From an uncultured Bacteroides sp. (lineage in GTDB: Bacteria > Bacteroidota > Bacteroidia > Bacteroidales > UBA11471), in assembly GCA_905210875.1 (NCBI GenBank), contig CAJLYN010000045.1:1-12538 (forward strand): a stretch of DNA of 12,538 nt. The letters run 5' to 3'. Shown here in pieces: positions 1 to 7,968 of this stretch. The notes below the pieces were generated by a model. It was not told where the DNA came from and searched no databases. It saw only the letters and a program-made list of their open reading frames with translations. How positions within the stretch are numbered: position 1 is the first letter of the stretch; each line of letters starts with the position of its first letter. Both the position numbers and the translations under genes were made by a program.

Positions 1-435
1 GAGTTTCTTCCAGTCATTTTTCATATCATGCCCAGCCATCACAAGCAGCGAGTCGCCACGCATCCACAACGAAACCCGCTCGCCGTTCTTACCGTTGAAC
101 TGTATAAGCGAATCGGGCTGCTGACTCATTGTTCCTGCTTCAACCACCAAGAGAGCCGGGGTCGAAATTGTCGTATCCTGCTGGGCGGCTGCATCATAAT
201 AGGTAATCATCATCTCATAAGAGACATTACTGTCATTGGGAGGTGTCATCACAACCAAATCGTACAAGACCGATGTCCCGTCTTGTGACTCGGCCCAGCC
301 TTCATACACCGATACCAATGTATCGCCCACAAGCCCTTGTTCTTCGACCTCCATGGTCGCAACCGGATCCTTACGCGACTGACAGGCCACAACTGTTGCT
401 GCTGTCAGAATAAATGCAAAAAACTTTTTCATCAT
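1..435 (-). CDS. Lipoprotein, possibly NlpE-like, C-terminus missing
   Basis: The reading frame is open from ATG at 435 to the left edge (145 codons), so the C-terminal part lies outside the window. The first residues are a classic lipoprotein signal: two Met, KK, a hydrophobic run (FFAFILTAATVVA), then Cys18 (Cys17 from the second ATG at 432), followed by QSRKDP. It should therefore be anchored by lipid in the inner or outer membrane, facing the periplasm. The mature part has short beta-type segments with alternating polarity: a 'YEGWAESQDGTSVLYDLVV' stretch, then 'ITYYDA', 'DTTIST' and 'RGDSLLVMAG'. This rhythm resembles NlpE-type small barrels of Bacteroidota, but the CxxC motif of Escherichia coli NlpE is not present in the visible part. 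The family call is an inference from rhythm only; lipoprotein status is much surer. The gene is divergent from the TPR gene across a 237-base gap. Confidence 0.7.
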   Translation of the reverse strand, partial: MMKKFFAFILTAATVVACQSRKDPVATMEVEEQGLVGDTLVSVYEGWAESQDGTSVLYDLVVMTPPNDSNVSYEMMITYYDAAAQQDTTISTPALLVVEAGTMSQQPDSLIQFNGKNGERVSLWMRGDSLLVMAGHDMKNDWKKL

Positions 436-524
436 AACAACCATTTAATAAAAGATTTTGCCAGTATAACAGTCTCACACTCAAAAAAGTTCTGCTTTCA
501 CAGGAGAGCTTCCGAGTTTTTTCC

Positions 525-532
525 TATATTTG
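525..532 (+). promoter_or_regulatory. Candidate -7 box upstream of the TPR gene
   Basis: TATATTTG is an exact match to the Bacteroidota -7 consensus TAnnTTTG, 140 bases before the TPR start. I see no good -33 TTTG at 19-21 bases. A second near match, AATATTTG at 624-631, is closer to the gene but has one mismatch and also lacks a -33 partner. Which one is used cannot be settled here. The rest of the 436-672 gap shows no gene or strong repeat. Confidence 0.3.
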
Positions 533-672
533 AAACGAAGTGTCTGGCTTATCTTCATCGAAAACTACGACAAGAATAACCGTCTCTTTTGATTTCAACA
601 CATCGTAATCAATGCTTTGGCACAATATTTGTACTCTTATCTATAAACATTTTTGTAAAAGGGAACGACTAC

Positions 673-2901
673 ATGACAAACGCCGAAATACGAACAGTTT
701 ATAATAAAATAATTTCACACCTCAACGAGAAACGTCTGAAAGAAGCCTTGGGCGAAACAGCCGGACTACTCTCCGACCTCTCGGGAGAATGGTCTCTGTC
801 GGACAAATTGTCGGAACTGGAAACATCGTACCGCTACATGATACGCTATATGCTCGACGGTATGGACGACCCCAACCGCCATACCTTCTACGACCAGCTG
901 CTGCTGTCGGCTTATAACCTGGCCGATCGGGCTGCCGAAAGTCTGCTCGAAAAAGAGTCGTCGCAACTCTATTTCCAGAAAAAGCGCTACTACAAACTCT
1001 ATCCCGACCAGACAATACAGGCAGCTCTCGACGAAGTAGACAAAGCCATCAACGACCTGTCGCTCAACAATCTGCTCAGCGATATCGAGAATAATACCGA
1101 AATGGCGTCGGCCCTTCGGAAGAAAAAAGAAGAGGCCGAAGGAGAGTTGTTTCTCCGCATCTGGTGCAACTATCCGGCATCGGAGTGGGACTATTCTGCC
1201 CTCGAAGAGAGCCTGTCGCCGGCACGATTTCCCAGCGAAACAGCCGTTCTCATTGTAGCAGCACTCATGCTGAACCTGCTCCACCGCTACGATGAAAAAA
1301 AACTTGACCTGCTCCTGTTGGCCTACACTTCATCGGACGACGACGAGGTGCGCCAACGAGCCTTGTGCAGTGCCCTCATACTCCTCTTCATCTATCGCCG
1401 ACGGGCAAAATTATCGCCGACTCTCACCGCCCATATCGAAACGCTGAAAGAACAGGAAACATTCGCGCGCGATGTTCTGAACATCTTCTTGCAACTGATT
1501 AAAAGCCGGGAGACCGAACGCATCTCCCGAAAGTTTACCGAAGAGTTATTGCCCGAAATGATGAAACTCAATCCATCGTTACACAATAAAATTAATCTTT
1601 CTGACCTTAACTCCGAATCCGACTCGACCGATCCTAACCCCGAATGGCAGGAACTGCTCGAAAAATCGGGCATTGCCGATAAGATAAAAGAGTTGAACGA
1701 CCTGCAAATGGAGGGTTCCGACGTCTTCTTGTCGACATTTTCAGGATTAAAAAGTTTCTCCTTCTTTCAAGATATAAGCAACTGGTTTCGCTTGTTTTCA
1801 CCTGAACACAGTGCCATTCAAGGGCTCTTTCCCGATGAAAGCAACAGCAAAAACCATTTTCTGCAACTCATCGGATATTCGCGATTCCTGTGTAACTCCG
1901 ACAAGTATTCATTCTGTCTCAGCCTGCAACAAGTACCGGAGTCACAACGTCAAATGATGACCATGCAGTTCAACGTCGAAGGAGCCGACATGGCCCAAAT
2001 AGAGAAAGAGCGCCAGTCGCTCTCTCACGATGAGAAAACAAGCGGCATCTCCAACCAGTATATCCAGGATTTGTACCGGTTCTTCAAACTGTACAACCGC
2101 CATAACGAGTTTTACGACCCGTTTGCACACCCCATCGATCTGTTGCAGGTCGACAGTCTGCAATCGGTTCTCGACAACGACGCCACCCTGCGTATCATTG
2201 CCGAACTGCTCTTCAAGAAAGAGTATTACGACGATGCACTCGCCATCTTCCAGCGGCTCTCCTCACACCATGCAGCCGACAACGAATTATACCAAAAAAT
2301 CGGATACTGTCTGCAATCGTCGGGCGATTACGAAAACGCCCTGCAAGCCTACCTGCGTGCAGAAATGATACAACCCGACAACCGATGGACCGTGCGTCGC
2401 ATAGCCACCTGCTATCGCAACCTGAAAAATGTAGAGAAAGCCCTGGAATATTATCTGAGAGCTGAATCTTTACAACCCGACAATCTGGCTGTCGGACTGC
2501 TCATCGGGCACTGCTACGTCGAAGAGGGTAATTACGAAGAAGCGCTGAAATATTACTTTAAGGTCGACTACCTGAATCCCGACAGCAACAAGGCATGGCG
2601 TCCCATCGCTTGGTGTTCGTTCCTTTCGGGAAAATATGAACAGGCATTGCGCTACTACGAAAAGATACTTGCCGATAAACCGTCGGCACTTGACTACATG
2701 AATGCCGGACATGTAGAACTGGCCGTGAAACATACCCGGAAAGCATTGGAACTGTACCGCGAAAGCCTCTCGCTCGACCATAACGACATCGAGCGGTTTT
2801 TAGGGAACTTCACCCCCGACATACCACTGCTTGTCAAGGCCGGCATCGATGCCGACGACATACCCATCTTGCTCGACCAGTTGCTCTACCAAATTTCCTG
2901 A
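673..2901 (+). CDS. Tetratricopeptide-repeat protein of unknown function
   Basis: This 742-residue protein is predicted cytoplasmic, since no signal peptide or membrane helix follows the chosen start. ATG 673 (MTNAEIRTVYNK) is preferred because the frame upstream has only a TTG start at 589 and 28 residues with no amphipathic helix pattern. Residues 1 to about 500 are helical, rich in Leu, Glu and Lys, with no domain I recognise. From about residue 505 to 705 there are five to six TPR units with the usual signature of small residues and a closing Pro-Asp/Asn, for example 'YENALQAYLRAEMIQPDN', 'VEKALEYYLRAESLQPDN' and 'YEEALKYYFKVDYLNPDS'. The last 35 residues are a non-repeat cap. TPR arrays bind other proteins, so a scaffold or chaperone-like role is possible, but the sequence shows no partner. 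The gene ends 6 bases before the stop of the convergent phosphotransferase gene, with no hairpin between them. Confidence 0.88.
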   Translation: MTNAEIRTVYNKIISHLNEKRLKEALGETAGLLSDLSGEWSLSDKLSELETSYRYMIRYMLDGMDDPNRHTFYDQLLLSAYNLADRAAESLLEKESSQLYFQKKRYYKLYPDQTIQAALDEVDKAINDLSLNNLLSDIENNTEMASALRKKKEEAEGELFLRIWCNYPASEWDYSALEESLSPARFPSETAVLIVAALMLNLLHRYDEKKLDLLLLAYTSSDDDEVRQRALCSALILLFIYRRRAKLSPTLTAHIETLKEQETFARDVLNIFLQLIKSRETERISRKFTEELLPEMMKLNPSLHNKINLSDLNSESDSTDPNPEWQELLEKSGIADKIKELNDLQMEGSDVFLSTFSGLKSFSFFQDISNWFRLFSPEHSAIQGLFPDESNSKNHFLQLIGYSRFLCNSDKYSFCLSLQQVPESQRQMMTMQFNVEGADMAQIEKERQSLSHDEKTSGISNQYIQDLYRFFKLYNRHNEFYDPFAHPIDLLQVDSLQSVLDNDATLRIIAELLFKKEYYDDALAIFQRLSSHHAADNELYQKIGYCLQSSGDYENALQAYLRAEMIQPDNRWTVRRIATCYRNLKNVEKALEYYLRAESLQPDNLAVGLLIGHCYVEEGNYEEALKYYFKVDYLNPDSNKAWRPIAWCSFLSGKYEQALRYYEKILADKPSALDYMNAGHVELAVKHTRKALELYRESLSLDHNDIERFLGNFTPDIPLLVKAGIDADDIPILLDQLLYQIS

Positions 2902-2907
2902 CAGGCA

Positions 2908-4722
2908 TCAACGAGAGCCCATGTCGTCGTAGAGTTTTTGGAGAAAGGCTTGTGCCGACCGGGCACAATCGTCGGCTTGCGGGCCCTCTTTCAAAAGCCA
3001 GTCGCCGGCATCACAATCGTAAATCACACGATTCTCGGCATCGACATAGCCAAGACCATCTTTGTAGGTATAGTAAGCAAAGGTGTGCTGGGTCGTATCG
3101 GCCATATTCTTGCTGAATGCAAAGTCGGAGTAGTCGATATGCAACTGCGCCAGCAGAGTGGCTGCCAAATCGATTTGCGAAGCATAGGTCTCGACAGTAC
3201 GGTGCCCCCGCACGGCTCCTCCGCACCATACCATGGGTATGTGGTGCCGCTTGACCTCACACTCCTGTATGCCATCGGGGTAACGCATGGTATGGTCGGC
3301 CACGAAGATAATAAGCAAATCGTTCCACAAAGGCGACTGCCGGAGCGTGTCGACAAACGCACCGAGACAACTGTCGGTATAGGCAACCGAGTTGAGGTAG
3401 GGATGTTCGAGGCGGTGCATCGGCACATCAAACGGCTCATGACTGCTCAACGTGAGAAATGTCTTCATAAAAGGACGAGCCTTCTCTTCAGAAATTTCTC
3501 GCACTACACGATCGAAGGCTATGTGGTCGGGCACCCCCCAGCGCGCCGTATTCTCGTCAGCCGCAAAGTCATCACACGAAAGAACCCTTTCATAACCGGT
3601 TGCATAGAAATAAGAGCGCATATTGGTAAAGTCGACATCACCACCATAAATCATTTCGAGGTCATACCCATCTCGGCGCAACGAGCGGGCTATGGCCGGC
3701 AACGACTGCGACTTGGCCGGATATTTCATAATCGAGGCGGTGGGTTGTGCCGGATAACCGCTGAGCAATGAAACCAGTCCCCGATCGGTGCGGAAACTGT
3801 TGGCATAGAAATTAGAGAAATAAATACCCTCCTCCGAGAGGGCTTTCAGACGCGGCATCACACCGGGCATATCGAGAATGTGACCCGTAAAACTTTCCAG
3901 AATCACCAGCACAATCTGAGGACGGGTGGTAGTGAGCCAGCTATCAGAATCATTGGGGAAAACCACAGGCGACGGCTTCAACGGAGCAAACGCCTCATCG
4001 GCTTCTTCGGGAGACATGAATCGATATTGCCGGGTAAAATCAGTTCCTTTCGTCATCGACGACAGCAGACTGAATGCCGGATTGACAGCGGCATGATTCA
4101 ACTCTATGCGTTCGCTGAAATAGGCCCACCCCACATTCATCGTCGAAGCCGAAACGCCACCCCGGATGGGCAGAAATAGAAAAGCCGTCAGAAACAAGGT
4201 AACCACCGTGGAGAGAATGCGATGACGACACACTTGTCGCGACATGGGCCGCAACAACCATCGGTCCAATACATAACCAACAACTCCGACATAAACGACA
4301 ATAAACAGCAGAGCCACAAAAAACATACCCACCGGTACACTGGCCATGGCGTCGGCCGGTGACTGCAAATAGAACAGAGGCGTTACGTCAATGCGGAATC
4401 CCCAATAACCGTACAACTCGGCATCGGCTACACATATTACGGCCAGCAACAGTACGATAAGGGAAAAATATACTCGCAAGGTATAGAGCAGCCAACGTCC
4501 GGGCCGCCATATCGCAACCAGCGACAGCAACATGGGCAATGCCATGATGTAGGCCGATACGGACAAATCGAGAGGCACACCGTGCCATACGACACGCAGC
4601 CAATCTATAAACGGAGTCCCGGCGTAAAGATCGCCTTGCCAAATCATGAACAAAGGCCGTTGCAGGATAAACACCACCACAAACAGAAAATATATGGCTA
4701 TCAGGTAAAGCAATCGTTTCAT
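2908..4722 (-). CDS. LTA synthase-like membrane phosphotransferase (sulfatase superfamily)
   Basis: The 604-residue protein has five hydrophobic helices in the first third (about residues 4-24, 54-72, 78-99, 128-152 and 168-185), then a large soluble domain expected on the periplasmic side. This is the architecture of LtaS and related phosphoglycerol or phosphoethanolamine transferases. The catalytic domain keeps the family metal-site pattern: Glu276 in 'VILESF', the nucleophile Thr312 in 'SFRTDRG', His428 in 'SSHEPF', and Asp476-His477 in 'VADH'. These correspond to Glu255, Thr300, His416 and Asp475-His476 of Staphylococcus aureus LtaS. The family moves a phospho-alcohol head group from a membrane lipid to an acceptor through a phospho-threonine intermediate. 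Bacteroidota make no Gram-positive lipoteichoic acid, so the acceptor here is probably a glycan or lipid of the envelope; donor and acceptor are unknown. ATG 4722 (MKRLLYLIAIY) places the first helix at the very N-terminus and has a -7 box 23 bases upstream. The gene is monocistronic as far as can be seen. Confidence 0.9.
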   Translation of the reverse strand: MKRLLYLIAIYFLFVVVFILQRPLFMIWQGDLYAGTPFIDWLRVVWHGVPLDLSVSAYIMALPMLLSLVAIWRPGRWLLYTLRVYFSLIVLLLAVICVADAELYGYWGFRIDVTPLFYLQSPADAMASVPVGMFFVALLFIVVYVGVVGYVLDRWLLRPMSRQVCRHRILSTVVTLFLTAFLFLPIRGGVSASTMNVGWAYFSERIELNHAAVNPAFSLLSSMTKGTDFTRQYRFMSPEEADEAFAPLKPSPVVFPNDSDSWLTTTRPQIVLVILESFTGHILDMPGVMPRLKALSEEGIYFSNFYANSFRTDRGLVSLLSGYPAQPTASIMKYPAKSQSLPAIARSLRRDGYDLEMIYGGDVDFTNMRSYFYATGYERVLSCDDFAADENTARWGVPDHIAFDRVVREISEEKARPFMKTFLTLSSHEPFDVPMHRLEHPYLNSVAYTDSCLGAFVDTLRQSPLWNDLLIIFVADHTMRYPDGIQECEVKRHHIPMVWCGGAVRGHRTVETYASQIDLAATLLAQLHIDYSDFAFSKNMADTTQHTFAYYTYKDGLGYVDAENRVIYDCDAGDWLLKEGPQADDCARSAQAFLQKLYDDMGSR

Positions 4723-4744
4723 GAGATTCTCAATTTTAAGGTTT

Positions 4745-4752
4745 CAAAGATA
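4745..4752 (-). promoter_or_regulatory. Candidate -7 box for the LTA synthase-like gene
   Basis: Read on the minus strand this is TATCTTTG, an exact TAnnTTTG match. It ends 23 bases before the start codon at 4722, giving a leader of roughly 15-20 bases. No clear -33 TTTG is present at the usual distance. Confidence 0.45.
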
Positions 4753-4827
4753 TAAATTTGGAGAAAGGGGTTCCGACGATTAACACAAATTAAATATATG
4801 CTATCCCGACGACTTGCCTTTTATTGC

Positions 4828-4835
4828 TATTTTCG
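4828..4835 (+). promoter_or_regulatory. Candidate -7 box for the M3 peptidase gene
   Basis: TATTTTCG matches TAnnTTTG with one mismatch, 17 bases before the chosen ATG at 4853. The predicted leader would be about 10 bases. This position argues against the longer reading frame starting at 4814, which would begin upstream of the box. Confidence 0.35.
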
Positions 4836-4852
4836 CACAAAGATTGAACATT

Positions 4853-6952
4853 ATGCGAAACATTTTCTTTTTGACCCTTGTTGTCTTATTTAACTTTTCA
4901 TGTACCGATATGACTCAAAGAAACAATCCGTTATTGTCGTCTTTCAACACACCACACGGAGCGGCTCCGTTTGATCGGATAAAGACCGAAGATTTCGAGC
5001 CGGCCATAACCGAAGCCATAGCACTCCACCAAGCCGAAATCGACGCCATCGTGGCACAAGACGAGGCTCCCACGTTTGCAAACACCATCGAAGCCATGGA
5101 GCTGTCGGGCAACAAGCTGGGACGTATCACATCGATATTCTTCAACCTGCTCAGCGCCAATGGCGACGATGAAATGATTGCTGCCTCGGAACACATCTCA
5201 CCCCTGCTGACCGAACACAGCAACAACATCAACCTCAACGAGGCTCTTTTCAAGAGAGTAAAAACCGTCTATGAACAACGTGACTCCCTTGCCCTCTCGA
5301 CCGAAGAAAAAAGGCTGCTCGAAGAGACCTACAACGGCATGGCCCGCAGCGGTGCCAACCTCGAAGGAGAAGCTCGCCAAAAGTACCGCGAACTGAGCAG
5401 CGAGTTGAGCCGACTCTGTCTCAAATTTGAATCGAACCTGTTGAAAGCCACCAACGCCTTTGAAATGATACTTACCGACAGTGCCGACGTGGCTGGCCTG
5501 CCACCGAGGGCTCTCGACGCAGCTTCCATGCGCGCCAAAGAAAAAGGTCATGAGGGCGCCTATCTCTTCGACCTCTCCTATCCCAGCATGAGTTCCTTCT
5601 TGAAATATGCCGAGCGAAGAGATCTCCGAGAGAAAATTTATAAAGCCTACAATACCCGTTGTGTTAACGATCAATACGACAACCGCGACATCGTCGTGCG
5701 CATTGCCGAGTTACGATATGAAATAGCCCGGTTGCTTGGTTACGAAAATTTCGCCGAGTATGTGCTCGAACACCGAATGGCTCAGAACAGCGCCCGGGTC
5801 TACGACCTGCTGAACCAGTTGCTCAATGCCTACAAGCCCGTGGCTGTCGAAGAGATAAAACAGTTGCAGGCATTCGCCGAGAAAAAAGAGGGACACCCGG
5901 TCGAACTCATGCCGTGGGACTATTCCTACTATTCTACCAAACAAAAAGATGCGCTCTATGATCTCAACGACGAAATGCTGAAACCCTACTTTGAACTGGA
6001 ACAGGTGAAAAAGGGTGTCTTCGGATTGGCCACCCGTCTCTACGGACTCACATTCAGGAAGACAACCGACATTCCCGTCTACCACAAAGAGGTGGAGACC
6101 TTTGAAGTCTACGACGCCGACAGCAGCTATTTGGGTCTTCTTTATACAGACTTCTACCCTCGTTCGACCAAACAAGGCGGTGCCTGGATGACTTCTTTCA
6201 AAGAACAATGGATCGATGCCGACGGCACCAACAGCCGGCCGCATGTATCTCTGGTCATGAATTTTACACGTCCTACCGAGTCGACTCCTGCCCTGCTTAC
6301 CTACGATGAGGTGGAAACTTTCCTGCATGAGTTCGGACACGCCCTGCATGGACTGATGGCCAACTCGAAATATGAATCGCTCTCGGGGACCAACGTCTAC
6401 CGTGACTTCGTGGAACTGCCTTCCCAACTGATGGAGAACTGGCTTCCCGAACAAGAATTTCTGGCGACATTTGCCCATCATTACGTTACCGGGGAAATTT
6501 TACCCGACAGTCTGGTTACCAAGATACGCAACGCTCAGCGCTACCACGCCGCCTACTATTGCGTGCGACAGCTTACCTACGGCATACTCGACATGGCTTG
6601 GCACACCAGCGAAGGGAAAGTCGACGACATAGCTGCATTTGAACGAAAAGCTGTTGCCCCCACACAGTTACTTCCTGCCCTTGACGGGGCTGTGTTCAGT
6701 TGCCAGTTCTCTCACATCTTCGGAGGAGGATATGCAGCCGGTTATTATGGATATAAATGGGCCGAAGTACTCGATGCCGACGCTTTCTCACTCTTTAAGG
6801 GAAAGGGTATTTTTGATAAAGAAACGGCAAACTCGTTCCGGAAAAATATTCTCGAAAAGGGTGATACCGAAGATCCCATGTCACTCTATATCCGTTTCAG
6901 AGGTCGTGAACCTCACATCGACGCCCTCATGAAACGTGACGGCATCAGATAG
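4853..6952 (+). CDS. dcp: M3 family dipeptidyl carboxypeptidase (Dcp-like zinc peptidase)
   Basis: The 699-residue product matches the M3 (thimet) metallopeptidase family over its full usual length of about 680-720. The zinc site is complete: His492-Glu493-Phe-Gly-His496 (HEFGH), with the third ligand Glu521 in 'FVELPSQLMEN', the same 29-residue spacing as His470-His474-Glu499 of E. coli Dcp. The C-terminal segment 'HIFGGGYAAGYYGYKW' is the substrate-binding loop with the Tyr and His residues typical of the family. The enzyme releases dipeptides from the C-terminus of short peptides. ATG 4853 gives an N-terminus MRNIFFLTLVVLF with Cys17 after Phe-Ser, which looks like a lipoprotein or secretion signal with a relaxed lipobox; many Bacteroidota Dcp homologues are exported in this way. 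A periplasmic or membrane-anchored peptide scavenger is therefore likely. The start at 4814 (TTG) would bury this signal behind 13 residues and is less likely. A strong terminator follows the gene. Confidence 0.93.
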   Translation: MRNIFFLTLVVLFNFSCTDMTQRNNPLLSSFNTPHGAAPFDRIKTEDFEPAITEAIALHQAEIDAIVAQDEAPTFANTIEAMELSGNKLGRITSIFFNLLSANGDDEMIAASEHISPLLTEHSNNINLNEALFKRVKTVYEQRDSLALSTEEKRLLEETYNGMARSGANLEGEARQKYRELSSELSRLCLKFESNLLKATNAFEMILTDSADVAGLPPRALDAASMRAKEKGHEGAYLFDLSYPSMSSFLKYAERRDLREKIYKAYNTRCVNDQYDNRDIVVRIAELRYEIARLLGYENFAEYVLEHRMAQNSARVYDLLNQLLNAYKPVAVEEIKQLQAFAEKKEGHPVELMPWDYSYYSTKQKDALYDLNDEMLKPYFELEQVKKGVFGLATRLYGLTFRKTTDIPVYHKEVETFEVYDADSSYLGLLYTDFYPRSTKQGGAWMTSFKEQWIDADGTNSRPHVSLVMNFTRPTESTPALLTYDEVETFLHEFGHALHGLMANSKYESLSGTNVYRDFVELPSQLMENWLPEQEFLATFAHHYVTGEILPDSLVTKIRNAQRYHAAYYCVRQLTYGILDMAWHTSEGKVDDIAAFERKAVAPTQLLPALDGAVFSCQFSHIFGGGYAAGYYGYKWAEVLDADAFSLFKGKGIFDKETANSFRKNILEKGDTEDPMSLYIRFRGREPHIDALMKRDGIR

Positions 6953-6972
6953 CGAAACATCTGTTTCTATGG

Positions 6973-7010
6973 AAAACGGTCTTTTCTTAGACAAGAAAAG
7001 ACCGTTTTTT
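6973..7010 (+). terminator. Rho-independent terminator after the M3 peptidase gene
   Basis: A perfect 16-bp stem (6973-6988 with 6993-7008) closes a 4-base AGAC loop and ends in six T residues (7005-7010). It starts 21 bases after the peptidase stop codon. The stem core is ACGGTC/GACCGT. This isolates the peptidase from the glycosyltransferase downstream. Confidence 0.93.
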
Positions 7011-7023
7011 CTACCCGGAAAGC

Positions 7024-7054
7024 TTGGTCTATTTCGTGGTGCCCTCTATCTTTG
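7024..7054 (+). promoter_or_regulatory. Promoter of the glycosyltransferase gene
   Basis: TTGG at 7024-7027 and TATCTTTG at 7047-7054 are separated by 19 bases, the normal -33/-7 spacing in Bacteroidota. The -7 element is an exact TAnnTTTG match. Transcription should begin near 7060, leaving a leader of about 15 bases before ATG 7075. Confidence 0.6.
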
Positions 7055-7074
7055 CCACACCGAAATCACACATT

Positions 7075-7896
7075 ATGAAAATTTCCATCATCACCATTAA
7101 CTACAATAATGGAGAGGGGTTGCAACGTACCGTACAAAGCGTCATCAATCAAGCGTGCAGCGACCTCATCGAATACATCGTCATAGACGGGGGCAGCAGC
7201 GACAACAGTCGAGATGTCATCGAAAACTATCGACAACACTTTGCTTACTGGTGCTCCGAAAAAGATGGTGGCATATACCCAGCCATGAACAAGGGCATTG
7301 CCCGGGCTTCTGGAGACTATGTTCTGTTCCTGAATTCGGGCGACTTTCTCGAACCCGACTCCCTGCAAAAAGTAGCCGACCAGTTGACCGGTGAAGATAT
7401 AATTTATGGAGACCTCTACTTTCAAGACTTAAACGGCAAACGTACACCGACGACCTATCCCGACCAGCCTACAACAGAGTATTTACTGGAAAAATCTTTG
7501 GGACATCCGGCTATATTCTTCAGACGGGAGCTGTTCGACGCCTATGGCTACAACGAATCGTTGCGTATCGTCGCTGATTGGGAATTTCTTTTCAGAAAAA
7601 TCGTATTGGAAGCATGTAGCACGAAACACATCGCAATGTTCGTCAGCACGTTTATGACCGACGGCATCAGTTCCACCCAGACAGAGCTGTGCCAAAAAGA
7701 GATGCAGGAATGTCTCTCTCGCCTCTTGTCTCCCACCATCTCAAAAGAATTGCATCGCCTCTATGCCATCGAAAAACGATATGAACCTTTCTCAGCTCTT
7801 GAAAACCACACTCATACGCGACGTCGTGTCTTGAAATTCATGCGCTTGCTGCTTTCCTTCCACAAAAGCGACAGCCGTATATCCACTCACTCATAA
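7075..7896 (+). CDS. Family 2 glycosyltransferase
   Basis: The 273-residue protein begins with the GT-A fold signature 'MKISIITINYNN', followed by the nucleotide-sugar motif 'DGGSSDNS' (Asp38 to Ser45) and 'SEKDGGIYPAMNKGI' (residues 61-75). The metal-binding DxD-equivalent is 'NSGD' at 87-90, and the probable catalytic-base region is 'VADWEF' with Asp168 and Glu170. There is no membrane helix, so it is a soluble or peripheral cytoplasmic enzyme. The 'GIYPAMNKGI' form is common in GT2 enzymes that act in lipopolysaccharide, capsule or exopolysaccharide synthesis; donor sugar and acceptor cannot be told from the sequence. ATG 7075 is chosen because a matched promoter ends 20 bases upstream and the family fold starts at once; the frame extends upstream to TTG 7024, but that would start inside the promoter. 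The gene stands alone between two terminators, outside any visible polysaccharide cluster. Confidence 0.93.
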   Translation: MKISIITINYNNGEGLQRTVQSVINQACSDLIEYIVIDGGSSDNSRDVIENYRQHFAYWCSEKDGGIYPAMNKGIARASGDYVLFLNSGDFLEPDSLQKVADQLTGEDIIYGDLYFQDLNGKRTPTTYPDQPTTEYLLEKSLGHPAIFFRRELFDAYGYNESLRIVADWEFLFRKIVLEACSTKHIAMFVSTFMTDGISSTQTELCQKEMQECLSRLLSPTISKELHRLYAIEKRYEPFSALENHTHTRRRVLKFMRLLLSFHKSDSRISTHS

Positions 7897-7913
7897 GGAC
7901 TTTTCTTAAACAA

Positions 7914-7942
7914 AAAGGCAAGGTGCATCGCACCTTGCCTTT
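7914..7942. terminator. Hairpin terminator between convergent genes
   Basis: A perfect 13-bp stem (7914-7926 with 7930-7942) closes a 3-base loop and lies between the glycosyltransferase stop (7896) and the rubrerythrin stop (7969). On the minus strand it runs into a T-rich tail (TTTTTG), so it works best for the rubrerythrin transcript. On the plus strand only the three T residues of the stem follow, so termination in that direction would be weaker. Confidence 0.88.
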
Positions 7943-7968
7943 CAAAAATTACATAATTAAGGTTTGGG

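Noticed and set aside
589..672. Upstream extension of the TPR protein from a TTG codon
   Set aside because: The 28 added residues resemble no signal peptide or TPR helix, and ATG 673 begins a good amphipathic helix at once.
2938..3771. A 277-codon plus-strand frame opposite the phosphotransferase gene
   Set aside because: It is the antisense shadow of a gene with a complete catalytic site and has no recognisable domain or promoter.
5711..6481. A 256-codon minus-strand frame inside the M3 peptidase gene
   Set aside because: It is antisense to the zinc-site region of a well conserved peptidase; long open shadows are expected at this base composition.
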